The notes under the pieces were generated by a model. It was given only the letters and a program-made list of their open reading frames with translations, ran no database searches and was not told the origin of the DNA. From positions 1 to 12,519 of the forward strand of contig DKNM01000036.1 of the NCBI GenBank assembly GCA_002470695.1: 12,519 nt of DNA, given 5' to 3'. Shown here in pieces: positions 1 to 7,778 of the stretch. The stretch is from Candidatus Neomicrothrix sp. UBA7388 (GTDB taxonomy: Bacteria; Actinomycetota; Acidimicrobiia; Acidimicrobiales; Poriferisodalaceae). Positions within the stretch are counted from its first letter, which is position 1, and the number at the start of each line of letters is the position of its first letter. A program made the position numbers and the translations under genes.

Positions 1-68
1 TGCTCAAATCCTCGATATTTTGAAAATCTATGGAACACTTCTGCACAAATTCGAATAGAGGTTGTGTA

Positions 69-440
69 ATGAAAATGGATACCGAGGACTACGTCGATCT
101 GCTCTCCGCTCGGGCCGCAGATGCGCGGGCGATGATGATGTTCTTTGCTGTCTTTCATACAGGCTTGCTGGTTGTTCTTGGATTTGCCGGTGCCGGGCTT
201 GAAGACTCTGGGATTCAGTTAGCGTTGGCGGCAGTGGCCGTCCTTACGTCGCTTTGGACGTTCTTCTTTATGGACGATTGCATGCAGGACCTATTTGCAA
301 TAGCGCAGGACTTACCGGAAGATTTTCAGGCCAGCAATGTTGGAAAGCGCTTTAGCGATGTGCCACTTCCCGTCTTTAGGGTTGTGAACTTCGTCGTTAT
401 CGCACTTATTGTCGTTGCTGAAGTCCTAGCTATTTATTAA
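69..440 (+). CDS. Small three-helix integral membrane protein, function unknown
   Basis: Encodes 123 residues. I choose the ATG at 69 over the in-frame upstream codon at 30 because an AGAGG ribosome site (57-61) lies 7 nt before it. Three hydrophobic stretches are visible at about residues 22-44, 48-68 and 102-121, joined by an acidic loop (DDCMQD, about 69-74) and a longer hydrophilic loop (about 78-100). The N-terminal 20 residues are charged and hydrophilic, so this is a membrane protein without a cleavable signal peptide. I recognise no family motif and assign no function. The gene stands alone: it is followed by 280 nt of non-coding DNA before the amidohydrolase gene on the same strand. 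That it is a real gene is fairly secure (good ribosome site, coherent topology); its role is unknown. Confidence 0.72.
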   Translation: MKMDTEDYVDLLSARAADARAMMMFFAVFHTGLLVVLGFAGAGLEDSGIQLALAAVAVLTSLWTFFFMDDCMQDLFAIAQDLPEDFQASNVGKRFSDVPLPVFRVVNFVVIALIVVAEVLAIY

Positions 441-681
441 AGAGCAGCAAATATCTAGTCGGAAAACTTAACTGCGCGACTCTGACTGGCGCATGCCTGC
501 AGCGTCTTGAAAGGTGGCGTCGATTTTGTCGAAAGTGCTGAATCGGTGTTTAGAGGTTCTCTGCCAACAAGGTTGTTTTGTGGCGTGCACGTAACGTGAT
601 TTGGTCTCTGCTCAGATAGCGAGCCCCGTTGTCTTGCTGCTTGTTTGCTAGAAAACCAATAACCTACGGGTGAGTGGGGCT

Positions 682-687
682 TAGGGT
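682..687 (+). promoter_or_regulatory. Possible -10 element for the amidohydrolase gene
   Basis: TAGGGT at 682-687 fits a TANNNT -10 box and is identical to the -10 box proposed for the gene at 8333. A start site about 7 nt downstream would leave a leader of about 27 nt carrying the ribosome site. I see no good -35 box at the right distance, so this is tentative. Confidence 0.3.
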
Positions 688-707
688 AATAATCTTGGGA
701 GCCTTCA

Positions 708-713
708 AAGGGG
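708..713 (+). promoter_or_regulatory. Shine-Dalgarno site of the amidohydrolase gene
   Basis: AAGGGG lies 7 nt before the ATG at 721 and fixes that start. This gene is ordinarily led, unlike several neighbours that appear leaderless. Confidence 0.7.
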
Positions 714-720
714 AAGAGCG

Positions 721-2406
721 ATGGAATACGAACTCGTTATCCGAAATGGCACAGTTATCGACGGAACTGGGTCAGCTGGCTTCACGGCTGACGTAGCAGT
801 TTCCGAAGGCCAAATAGTCGCAGTTGGCGACGTACCTGGGGTTGGCAAAAAAGAAATCGACGCAACTGGCCAAATAGTCACGCCGGGATTTGTTGATATC
901 CACACTCACTTCGACGGACAAGTTTGCTGGGACAAAGAAGTGACGCCGTCCTCGTGGCACGGTGTCACGACAATCGTGATGGGAAACTGCGGCGTCGGCT
1001 TTGCTCCTGTTCGGCCCGGTACCGAAAATGAACTAGTCGAACTGATGGAAAGCGTCGAAGATATTCCCGGTACAGCGCTGCATGAAGGCATCCCGTGGGG
1101 CTGGCAGACTTTCGCTGAGTACTTAGACGTAATCGACACCCCGTATGCGATTGATGTTGCAGCTCAGGCACCACACGTAGCTATCCGTCATTTCGTTATG
1201 GGTGAGCGCTGCTACGACGATGCCACCGCAGAGGATATGCAGGAGATGAGTCGTATCACTAAAGAAGCGCTCGAGGCGGGCGCAGTGGGCTTCAGTACGA
1301 GCCGGTTTTACGGCCATCGCGATAAGGCAGGGAATTTGGTTCCTGGAACAAACGCCAGTAGCGATGAAATGATTGCGATAGCTGAGGCGTTCTCGCACGT
1401 TGATCATGGCGCGATAGAGATAATTTCTGACCATCTCAAAAATGAAGACGAATTAGCTTGGATTGAGCACATGGCGAGAACGACTGGGCGCCCGCTAACC
1501 ACGCTTGTCACACCTGAAACAGGAGAAGAGATCTGGCTTTTAGCGGAACGTCTCCAGGGAGAAGGAATCGAGATTCGACCCCAGGCAGGTGCACGTCTGG
1601 CGTCAATTTTGATGACGCTTGAGGGAACAGTGAACCCTATGCGCCAATTTCCTTCATACGACTCCATTCGACATTTGCCCCTAGAGGAACAGAAGAAAGC
1701 CCTCCGGTCCGATGAATTCAGACAGCAGGTTCTGGCTGATGAACCTAAAATTGCTCGGGACAAAGATACGAACAAAATGATCTCCTCATGGGAAAGAATG
1801 TTCGTTTTGCCCGAAGACCTCTCTTATGAACCCGGATATGAAGATTCGCTTGCAGGTCTAGCCGCTCAGAGGGGTGTGTCTGTCCGAGAAGCCTTAATGG
1901 ATGCCATGGCTCAAGGCCGCCCGATTCTTTATCTTTTTGGCGATTATGACTACACCGTGCAACCTCAATTCGACTTTATTGGCAGAAAGCAGTCTGTTTT
2001 CGGGCTGTCTGACGGTGGTGCCCATGTTGGTGTTCTGTGTGATGCAAGCGTGCCAACGTACATGCTTGCTTACGGCACCCGAGACCGAAGCAAAGGTCCT
2101 CAATTGCCGCTTGAGTTCGTTGTCCACAAGATGACCCAAGACACCGCTCAAGTCTACGGCTTCGTTGACCGAGGGGTAATAGCAACTGGCTATAAGGCGG
2201 ATATCAACATTATCGATTACGAAAATGTTCGCCTTCATGACCCAGAAATGGTTTACGACCTTCCATCAGGCGGAAAACGTCTCGTCCAAAAAGCTGACGG
2301 GTATACGGCCACTATCTGCGACGGAGTAGTCACCTATGAAAATGGTGTTCATACGGGTCAGATGCCAGGTCGATTAGTGCGAGGCGGGCAAATAGAGAAA
2401 GTTTGA
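721..2406 (+). CDS. Amidohydrolase-3 family N-acyl-D-amino-acid deacylase-like enzyme
   Basis: A 561-residue metal-dependent hydrolase of the amidohydrolase superfamily, closest in layout to N-acyl-D-amino-acid deacylases (D-aminoacylases), which cleave an acyl amide in the cytoplasm. The N-terminal beta-sandwich segment (LVIRNGTVIDGTG, about 5-17) leads into the metal motif HTHFD (H61, H63). C90 in GNCGVGFAP matches the cysteine that ligates zinc in D-aminoacylases. SDH at 237-239 is a candidate for a further histidine ligand, and the strand-8 motif SDGGAH (D431, H435) supplies the catalytic aspartate. The C-terminus (YKADINIID, then DLPSGGKRLVQKADGY, about 514-529) is typical of the family. 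Length is normal. No signal peptide is present. Substrate cannot be read from sequence; many relatives labelled deacylase act on other amides or hydantoin-like rings. The SDR gene 90 nt downstream on the same strand may be co-transcribed. Confidence 0.9.
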   Translation: MEYELVIRNGTVIDGTGSAGFTADVAVSEGQIVAVGDVPGVGKKEIDATGQIVTPGFVDIHTHFDGQVCWDKEVTPSSWHGVTTIVMGNCGVGFAPVRPGTENELVELMESVEDIPGTALHEGIPWGWQTFAEYLDVIDTPYAIDVAAQAPHVAIRHFVMGERCYDDATAEDMQEMSRITKEALEAGAVGFSTSRFYGHRDKAGNLVPGTNASSDEMIAIAEAFSHVDHGAIEIISDHLKNEDELAWIEHMARTTGRPLTTLVTPETGEEIWLLAERLQGEGIEIRPQAGARLASILMTLEGTVNPMRQFPSYDSIRHLPLEEQKKALRSDEFRQQVLADEPKIARDKDTNKMISSWERMFVLPEDLSYEPGYEDSLAGLAAQRGVSVREALMDAMAQGRPILYLFGDYDYTVQPQFDFIGRKQSVFGLSDGGAHVGVLCDASVPTYMLAYGTRDRSKGPQLPLEFVVHKMTQDTAQVYGFVDRGVIATGYKADINIIDYENVRLHDPEMVYDLPSGGKRLVQKADGYTATICDGVVTYENGVHTGQMPGRLVRGGQIEKV

Positions 2407-2496
2407 TATTCCAGATCTAGCGAGACCCAGCGCAGATGCTCGCCAAGGTCACCGGACCCGCAATAGGAGTCACCTCAGCCCAGTAAGGTTCCGCAC

Positions 2497-3258
2497 ATGA
2501 ATAAATCTGTGTTGCCTTCGATGAGGGTAGATGGGCAAATTGCATTAGTAACGGGAGCTGGGCGAGGTATAGGCAAAGCATGCGCAGTTGCCCTGGCCGA
2601 GGCGGGTGCAGATCTCGTGCTCATGAGCCGGACCGACTCAGAGCTTGATGAGGTTGCGATGCGTATAGAAGCAATCGGCCGCAGCGCACAAAAAATTGTT
2701 TGTGATGTAAGCGACGCATCAGCAGTAAGTCATGCCATAGGGCAAATAGATCGTTTGGACATCTTGATTAACAATGCCGGAATTCTTCGAGCTTCTAGTT
2801 TGAACGATCTCTCCGCAGAAGATTTAGATGACATGCTCAGAATTAACTGCCGCGGAACGGTTCTGGTGGCCCAAGCAGCGGCGAAAATTATGACGCAGCA
2901 ACGGTCAGGAGTTATCGTCAACATGTCTTCCACTTTCGGGGTCAATGGTCGAGCTAACAACAGCGTCTACTCTGCGACCAAGCATTTTGTTGAAGGATTT
3001 ACTAAGTCCACCGCTGTCGAGCTAGCACCGCTTGGAATTCGGGTGGTGGCTATAGGTCCAACTGCAATTGAGACACCCCTCACGCACGACCGACTGAACG
3101 ATCCCGCGATTGGAGGCGATTTGCTGGCGCGAATTCCAATGGGGAGGTTCGGGCAAGTGGAAGATGTCGTGGGTGCAGTGGTGTTCTTGTCGTCGCCAGC
3201 AGCAGCTCTTATAAGCGGCACTACTCTCATGGTTGACGGAGGCTGGTCTGCCCAGTGA
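2497..3258 (+). CDS. Classical short-chain dehydrogenase/reductase (SDR)
   Basis: A 253-residue NAD(P)-dependent oxidoreductase with a Rossmann fold. The cofactor motif TGAGRGIG is at 19-26, the adenine-contacting CDV at 69-71, NNAG at 92-95, the structural asparagine N117, the catalytic serine about S145 (NMSST) and the catalytic pair YSATK (Y158, K162). The C-terminus ends in a VDGGWSAQ tail as in FabG-like SDRs. Serine-arginine after the second strand (S44-R45) favours NADP(H), by analogy with the family. The ATG at 2497 has AAGG (2485-2488) 8 nt upstream; a second in-frame ATG at 2521 has no ribosome site. The substrate is probably an alcohol/ketone, but members of this class act on sugars, steroids, acyl chains and terpenoids, so I leave it open. 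It runs convergent to the DUF427 gene and follows the amidohydrolase, with which it may share a transcript. Confidence 0.92.
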   Translation: MNKSVLPSMRVDGQIALVTGAGRGIGKACAVALAEAGADLVLMSRTDSELDEVAMRIEAIGRSAQKIVCDVSDASAVSHAIGQIDRLDILINNAGILRASSLNDLSAEDLDDMLRINCRGTVLVAQAAAKIMTQQRSGVIVNMSSTFGVNGRANNSVYSATKHFVEGFTKSTAVELAPLGIRVVAIGPTAIETPLTHDRLNDPAIGGDLLARIPMGRFGQVEDVVGAVVFLSSPAAALISGTTLMVDGGWSAQ

Positions 3259-3319
3259 GAAATTCTCCAACTAGGCGGGCTTTAATAGCGCTTCATCCCT
3301 GACGTGATTGCTGAACTGC

Positions 3320-3826
3320 TCACCACCACTCCGAACCAGGAGTACCTTTAAACGGACCGACTACATCGCTCGTGACCCAACCCCCATAGAACTTGCCCGG
3401 TTGGGGTTTCACGACCCTTCCATCTACATAACACTCGAATAGTGAGGGATAAAAAGAAAAATAGCCGCGAAGTTCATCGAAAGGCGCAGCGGGATTTAGA
3501 TATGCCCACGACCCTCGCTCAACGGTGACTTTCTCGACAGTTATATCCCAGTAGGAAGCGACGCCCTTCCATTCACAAAAGCTTGACGCCTCTGTCTGAG
3601 AAAAAAACTGCGCGTCAATATCATCCGGAGGAATGTAGAAAGTAGGAGGGTGAGAGGTTTCTAATACTCTCAGTGAGCTTTGGCTCTTCGCAATTTGCAC
3701 TCCGCCAAAGAAAACTTCGACCAAAAGATGGGATTTGTCCAAAGCAGGAGGCCTTGGGTAATTCCAGACTGATTCTTGACCCTGTTTTGGCACGTGCGGG
3801 TCCGGTAATTGTCGAAAGTTTGACAC
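3320..3826 (-). CDS. DUF427 domain protein
   Basis: A 168-residue protein with one complete DUF427 domain from about residue 34 to the end. Diagnostic stretches are VFFGGVQIAKS (38-48), TFYIPPDDI (62-70), CEWKGVASYW (84-93) and a C-terminal PGKFYGGWVTSDVVGPFKG (143-161). The N-terminal lead with GQESVWNYPRPP (16-27) is usual in actinobacterial members. The biochemical role of DUF427 is unsettled, so none is assigned. The start is a GTG at 3824-3826: there is no Shine-Dalgarno, but a TAGAGT -10 box lies 7 nt before it, suggesting a leaderless message. A perfect palindrome sits directly upstream of that box. The Lin0512-family gene lies 122 nt upstream on the same strand, so DUF427 probably has its own regulated promoter rather than depending on read-through. 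Confidence 0.88.
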   Translation of the reverse strand: MSNFRQLPDPHVPKQGQESVWNYPRPPALDKSHLLVEVFFGGVQIAKSQSSLRVLETSHPPTFYIPPDDIDAQFFSQTEASSFCEWKGVASYWDITVEKVTVERGSWAYLNPAAPFDELRGYFSFYPSLFECYVDGRVVKPQPGKFYGGWVTSDVVGPFKGTPGSEWW

Positions 3827-3833
3827 CGCTCAA

Positions 3834-3839
3834 ACTCTA
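3834..3839 (-). promoter_or_regulatory. Leaderless-type -10 box of the DUF427 gene
   Basis: On the minus strand TAGAGT ends 7 nt before the GTG start, so transcription would begin at or next to the first codon. No clear -35 box is seen. The adjacent palindrome occupies the spacer region. Confidence 0.5.
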
Positions 3840-3841
3840 AC

Positions 3842-3858
3842 CGCATCAATTTGATGCG
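3842..3858. promoter_or_regulatory. Perfect 17-bp palindrome, likely operator of the DUF427 gene
   Basis: CGCATCAA and TTGATGCG form an exact 8-bp inverted repeat around a single central T. It lies 3 bp upstream of the -10 box of the DUF427 gene, in the -10/-35 spacer, where a dimeric repressor would block polymerase. With a 1-nt centre it cannot form an RNA hairpin, so a DNA-binding dimer is the better explanation. No regulator gene is visible in the window. Confidence 0.6.
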
Positions 3859-3948
3859 ACTGCTACTGCAATGACCATCAACTGGAAGTGCGCCGCGTCG
3901 AACTCTTAGACAGGTGTCTATGCTCGAACATCTAGCGAGACGGGGTCT

Positions 3949-4287
3949 TTAGTCGATGAAGCTGACTAAAATTGCGGCGTTGACCATTGTTATTTGATCG
4001 GAACCGTCCTCGGAAAGCACATCAAGACCCCCGCTGGTTACCGTCACCTCAACCGTTCCGTAGGGAACCTCGCGTGCCAGTTCAGCGGTGTCGATCAGAT
4101 CAGGCTGCGCCGCGCCAATAATCACCTGAACGTGCATTTGGTCAACTGATTTGTCGGTGGCCTGAAAAAAGCTGAGGCTGCTGTGTCGAAGGGCATCAGA
4201 GATCGCTCTTTTGCCGGCTTTGGTGTAGTCCGAGCCGTGAACGTCGACTCCTAAGCCCATTTCGGTGATCCACCTGCTTCTTGTCAT
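3949..4287 (-). CDS. Lin0512 family protein
   Basis: A 112-residue protein matching the Lin0512 family of small conserved proteins. Visible hallmarks are an N-terminal ITEMGLGVDVHGSDYTKAG (7-25), a helix with KRAISDALRHSSL (26-38), the central MHVQVIIGAAQPDLID (51-66), the loop VPYGTVEVTVTSGGLDV (74-90) and the C-terminal strand ITMVNAAILVSF (99-110). Length agrees with the family. Relatives have the look of a small ligand-binding or oligomeric fold, but no activity is established and I assign none. The ATG at 4285-4287 has only a weak purine stretch upstream (GGGGTG). It is divergent from the GH51 gene across 137 nt and upstream of the DUF427 gene on the same strand. No cysteines or membrane segments are present, so it is likely cytosolic. 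Confidence 0.85.
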   Translation of the reverse strand: MTRSRWITEMGLGVDVHGSDYTKAGKRAISDALRHSSLSFFQATDKSVDQMHVQVIIGAAQPDLIDTAELAREVPYGTVEVTVTSGGLDVLSEDGSDQITMVNAAILVSFID

Positions 4288-4412
4288 TAGCGCACCCCAA
4301 CCTTGAATACATATGTCGAACGCAATATAGCTAAATGCGATTACTTGCTCTGAGGCACGGCAACAATTGCGTCGATTTATAGTCTCTTCAGTTGAGCTCT
4401 TATCAAGCCAAC

Positions 4413-4418
4413 TACGAT
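4413..4418 (+). promoter_or_regulatory. Leaderless-type -10 box of the GH51 gene
   Basis: TACGAT (4413-4418) is followed by 6 nt and then the GTG start at 4425, with no Shine-Dalgarno. TTGAGC at 4392-4397 could act as a -35 box but its 15-bp spacer is short. Confidence 0.45.
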
Positions 4419-4424
4419 TGAAAC

Positions 4425-5912
4425 GTGACGACCGCCAAATTTCATTTGCACCCAGTGCATCACGTGGGACCTGTCGATAGCAGAATCTTTGGTGGCTTCC
4501 TTGAACACATGGGACGCGCTGTTTACGAAGGTGTCTACGATCCGGAATCTGTTCACGCAGACGAATACGGATGCAGGGCTGATGTGTTGGCGGCGCTTGC
4601 AGCGCTCGACTTTTCCGTTATGCGCTATCCGGGTGGCAACTTTGTTTCGAACTATCATTGGAGAGACGGCATCGGCCCCATTGCTGATCGGCCGACTCGG
4701 CGTGAACTTGCCTGGGGAACGATCGAACCAAATACCTTCGGTACGGATGAGTTCTTGGGGCTTTGTGGGCGCGTTGGTTGGTCGCCAATGTTCGCAGTCA
4801 ACCTTGGCACCGGATCTCCGGAGGAGGCAGCTGATTGGGTCGAGTACACCAACAGTCGATTACCAACAGACATAGTCCAAAAACGTGAAAACACAGCTAC
4901 TGACTCGTTGTCGGTGCCCGTTTGGTGTTTAGGTAACGAAATGGACGGGCCATGGCAAATTGGGCATTCGTCGGCTATTGAATATGGAACAAAGGCTCGC
5001 CAGGCGGCTCACATGATGAAGCTAGTTGACTCGTCAATCGAACTAGTCGTCTCAGGAACCTCGCTTACAGACAGCGAGACGTACCTCGAATGGGACCGCT
5101 TAGCGCTTGAGGCAGTGGGCGGTTTCGCCGATTACATATCTACGCACCGGTATCTCGACAACTATTCCGGCGACAGCGATGCCTTTTTGGCCTCTGGTGC
5201 GGCGATTGACCGCCAGATCAACGAAGTTGATGCCGCATGTCGATATGTGGCGGGCATGCGCCGCTCATCGCGGCGGCCGTTTATCGCATTCGATGAATGG
5301 AATGTTTGGTACCGCACCCGAAACCGAACTGGAATGTGGGCTGACGGAGCATTCCCTGCGCATCTAGTGGAAGAAACCTACGATTTGCAGGACGCGCTGG
5401 TTTGCGCTCAGTTTTTGATGAGCTTTATTCGTCACGCTGACGTAGTAAAAATCGCAAATATTGCTCAAATTGTGAACGTTATTGCTCCGGTCATGACTCG
5501 TGGCGATGAGATTCTGCTGCAAACCATTTACGAAGCTCTAGCTATGTTTGTTGACCGGCGTCTAGGTAACTCCTTACGAGTGGGGTACGAAGGTCCAATG
5601 CTTTCTTCGCCAGATTTTTCTGAAATCGACATGATCGACGGCGCAGCTATTTTGAATGCAGGCTCAGATCTCTACGTATATGCGGTCAACCGGTCAACAG
5701 ATCAGGTCGTCGACCTAGAGATTGAGCTTGCCGGAGCTGAGCTTGAAGCGATATCGAGCGAACTTTTACATCATCACGATCCGTCAGCGGCAAACTCTTG
5801 GGATAAGCCAAACGAGGTGCGTCGCGTGCCGCATGAAACCAAGCGAGGGCGAGCTGCCCTCGTTGAGTTGCCAGCTAACAGTTTCCTGGCAGTGACATTT
5901 CGTGTGTGCTGA
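4425..5912 (+). CDS. GH51 alpha-L-arabinofuranosidase
   Basis: A 495-residue retaining glycoside hydrolase of family 51, which releases terminal alpha-L-arabinofuranosyl residues from arabinan, arabinoxylan or their oligosaccharides. The N-terminal FGGFLEHMGRAVYEG (22-36) holds the substrate-binding glutamate E28, followed by RYPGGNFVSNYHWRDGIGP (67-85). The acid/base is E172 in CLGNEMDGPW, and the nucleophile is E291 in FDEWNVWY. HRY at 241-243 is also typical. The (beta/alpha)8 barrel is followed by a beta-sandwich from about 385. Length is normal and both catalytic glutamates are intact, so it should be active. There is no signal peptide, so it probably acts in the cytoplasm on imported oligosaccharides. 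No transporter or arabinose pathway gene is in the window. It starts with GTG in a leaderless arrangement and is followed 28 nt later by the DUF1330-like gene. Confidence 0.93.
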   Translation: MTTAKFHLHPVHHVGPVDSRIFGGFLEHMGRAVYEGVYDPESVHADEYGCRADVLAALAALDFSVMRYPGGNFVSNYHWRDGIGPIADRPTRRELAWGTIEPNTFGTDEFLGLCGRVGWSPMFAVNLGTGSPEEAADWVEYTNSRLPTDIVQKRENTATDSLSVPVWCLGNEMDGPWQIGHSSAIEYGTKARQAAHMMKLVDSSIELVVSGTSLTDSETYLEWDRLALEAVGGFADYISTHRYLDNYSGDSDAFLASGAAIDRQINEVDAACRYVAGMRRSSRRPFIAFDEWNVWYRTRNRTGMWADGAFPAHLVEETYDLQDALVCAQFLMSFIRHADVVKIANIAQIVNVIAPVMTRGDEILLQTIYEALAMFVDRRLGNSLRVGYEGPMLSSPDFSEIDMIDGAAILNAGSDLYVYAVNRSTDQVVDLEIELAGAELEAISSELLHHHDPSAANSWDKPNEVRRVPHETKRGRAALVELPANSFLAVTFRVC

Positions 5913-5940
5913 CCACTCTGAAATAAGCGAGGGAGAAGAC

Positions 5941-6360
5941 ATGAGCGTGCATCGCGAAATCTTGAATGTTGAGGAGCTGCAGGGTCTCGATGTAGACGAA
6001 CCGGTTGTGATGCTCAACTTGATGAAGTTTCGGGAGAAGTCGCTGGATGGCCACGGAAGTGGCTGGGATGCCTATCAGAGATACAGTCGTGCGGTCATCG
6101 ACCTTTTGAAAGCGAACAGAGGGACAATCCTTTGGGCTGGCCCAGTGGTTGCCAGTGCTTTGGGGAACCTGCCTGATGGGCCCTGGGATTATGTGTCGCT
6201 CGTTTTGTACCCACGCCCATCGGCGTTTATCGACATGATGACGTCAGCAGAGTACGAGGCTCCAAACGTTGAAAGAGAAAACGGAACTGAACGCCACGCG
6301 ATCGTGGCATTGAGCACCGACTACTCAAAGTTTTTGGGAGTTCACGACCGCCAAACCTGA
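5941..6360 (+). CDS. DUF1330-like (dimeric ferredoxin-fold) protein
   Basis: A 139-residue cytosolic protein resembling DUF1330/Dabb-like alpha+beta barrels. The strand VVMLNLMKFRE (22-32), the aromatic helix region GWDAYQRYSRAV (42-53), and a second half with WDYVSLVLYPRPSAFIDMMTSAEYE (about 82-106) fit this fold, in which the second strand and helix report a DUF1330-type 'Y/F-P...F..m..s.eY' pattern. The ATG at 5941 is chosen because GAGGGAGAAG lies just before it; an upstream in-frame reading to 5902 overlaps the GH51 gene and lacks such a site. The function is unknown: relatives include small-molecule-binding proteins, cyclases and monooxygenase-like proteins. It follows the GH51 gene by 28 nt and is convergent with the P450 gene, the stop codons being 1 nt apart. 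Confidence 0.75.
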   Translation: MSVHREILNVEELQGLDVDEPVVMLNLMKFREKSLDGHGSGWDAYQRYSRAVIDLLKANRGTILWAGPVVASALGNLPDGPWDYVSLVLYPRPSAFIDMMTSAEYEAPNVERENGTERHAIVALSTDYSKFLGVHDRQT

Positions 6361-6361
6361 C

Positions 6362-7591
6362 TTAGGTGGCTCCAGCAGCAGAGTTCCTTCCCGACAATCC
6401 CAACTTTAAGGGCTGCTGAATAGAAGAAATCACTGTTCCCTCAATAGGGGGAACTGGCGCAAGAGGCACGAACTCCTTGTATTTTGCCAACAAAGCTTCG
6501 AGAGCGATACGAGCCTCGAGTCGAGCCAGGTGTGCTCCCAGGCAATGATGCAGGCCCCATCCAAATGTAAGGTGCGGGTTCGGATCTCGGTCAAGGTCTA
6601 AGTCGCCCGGCTTGTCGAACGCAGCAGGGTCATGGTTAGCTGCGGCGACGCAGAGCAAAACATTGTCATCTGCGCGTAATTCTTTCCCACCGCGCTCGTG
6701 GGCTACAGCGACTTTTCGGTACATGCTTCGAGTTGGGCCGAGAACACGAAGGAATTCCTCAATCGCCCTTTCTGTATCCGCTGCTCTAAGTTGCTCGACG
6801 ACGTCTGGTTGGGTAGCCAACAGACCCATCGTGTTCATTAACAGCGACGTCGTTGTCTCATGCCCAGCGAACAGAATAAGAGTGCAGGCCCCAACCAACT
6901 CAAGATCCGATAATTGATCCCCAGCGCCTTCCACCAAAAGCGTCATCAACGTGCCGGACGGGTTGGCTCGTTCTCGTCTTATTAGGTGCTGAAAAAATTC
7001 GCTGAATTCGCCCGCCGCTGCGGTTGATTGCTCAGGAGCAGTGACGTGGGGGTCAGTGGCAAACACGATCGTTGCAAGATCATCAGACCAGCCTTGGAAA
7101 AGGTCTCGCTCATCGGACTTCACACCCATAATCTCAGCTATTACCCAAGCCGGTAATGGTCCGGCGAATTCCTTTCTGAAGTCGATTTCATTAGGTAAGG
7201 AGTTGACTATCTCACTCACCACGCGCGTGACTGTCTCCTCGAAAGAGGCGATTCGTCGAGGGGTGAATACGTTGCGTAACGGATCGCGGAGGTGAGTGTG
7301 TAGAGGGGGGTCGCGAAACACCATCCAGCCCCCTAAAAGTTCCACAACTTTCGCAAAGCTTGCGGGGCGGTGCTGTGCAACTCGTTCTAGTGGTGTTACC
7401 CGATCGGCGGAAAGGAGCCGACCATCACGAAAAGCCTCGCTTAATTCGGCGTGATCTAGCACCACCCAAGCGCGGTGACTTTCGCTCCATTGAACGGGAC
7501 CTTCACTGCGAAAGTCAGACCAATAGGAATTTGGATCATTCACGCTCATCGGATCGTTTAAGTTGATGTCGCGCACTGAGGGGCCTTTCAT
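6362..7591 (-). CDS. Cytochrome P450 (soluble bacterial class I type)
   Basis: A complete 409-residue P450 monooxygenase. The C-helix motif DPPLHTHLR (94-102) contacts the heme propionates, the I-helix is AGHETTTS (242-249) with the oxygen-activating E245-T246, the K-helix ExxR is E279-F-L-R282, and the heme loop is FGWGLHHCLG (343-352) with thiolate ligand C350. All essential residues are present. There is no membrane anchor, so it is soluble and would need a separate ferredoxin and reductase; neither is in the window. The substrate cannot be inferred. I take the ATG at 7589-7591; a later in-frame methionine (residue 15) also lacks a ribosome site. The gene is divergent from the DUF5522 gene and convergent with the DUF1330-like gene, so it is probably transcribed alone. 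Confidence 0.95.
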   Translation of the reverse strand: MKGPSVRDINLNDPMSVNDPNSYWSDFRSEGPVQWSESHRAWVVLDHAELSEAFRDGRLLSADRVTPLERVAQHRPASFAKVVELLGGWMVFRDPPLHTHLRDPLRNVFTPRRIASFEETVTRVVSEIVNSLPNEIDFRKEFAGPLPAWVIAEIMGVKSDERDLFQGWSDDLATIVFATDPHVTAPEQSTAAAGEFSEFFQHLIRRERANPSGTLMTLLVEGAGDQLSDLELVGACTLILFAGHETTTSLLMNTMGLLATQPDVVEQLRAADTERAIEEFLRVLGPTRSMYRKVAVAHERGGKELRADDNVLLCVAAANHDPAAFDKPGDLDLDRDPNPHLTFGWGLHHCLGAHLARLEARIALEALLAKYKEFVPLAPVPPIEGTVISSIQQPLKLGLSGRNSAAGAT

Positions 7592-7764
7592 CGGGTCAGA
7601 TTTGTGCCGCGATCGTCATGAGGTTGAGATCGAGTATTTGTCGTCAGGGGAGACCTGCGCGCAGCGCTCCGCTGTTGTTGTCGATGCGCCATTTTTCGCC
7701 CCCGCGACCAATTCCTGTCACGACGTTAATACCGGAGAGAGTTCCGGACAACGGATTACTCACG

Positions 7765-7770
7765 TAGAAT
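7765..7770 (+). promoter_or_regulatory. Leaderless-type -10 box of the DUF5522 gene
   Basis: TAGAAT (7765-7770), one mismatch from TATAAT, is followed by 8 nt and the GTG at 7779. This places the start of transcription at the start codon and decides between that start and longer in-frame readings. Confidence 0.5.
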
Positions 7771-7778
7771 TGATTCGC

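Larger units (their letters stand above)
441..720. other. Intergenic region with few signals
   Basis: No convincing gene is seen here on either strand. The only structured element is a short perfect inverted repeat, CACGT-A-ACGTG (588-598), about 120 nt upstream of the amidohydrolase gene. It could be an operator but is short enough to be chance. No hairpin followed by a T-run marks the end of the preceding gene. Confidence 0.5.

Noticed and set aside
1123..2238. Several long open frames antisense to the amidohydrolase gene
   Set aside because: They lie wholly within a strongly supported gene, encode no recognisable protein and lack ribosome sites.
4489..4875. Alternative plus-strand frame inside the GH51 gene
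   Set aside because: The GH51 frame holds both catalytic glutamates and is continuous; the alternative has no family resemblance.
6612..7295. Open frames on the plus strand opposite the P450 gene
   Set aside because: The P450 is complete with all motifs on the minus strand; the opposite frames are its shadows.
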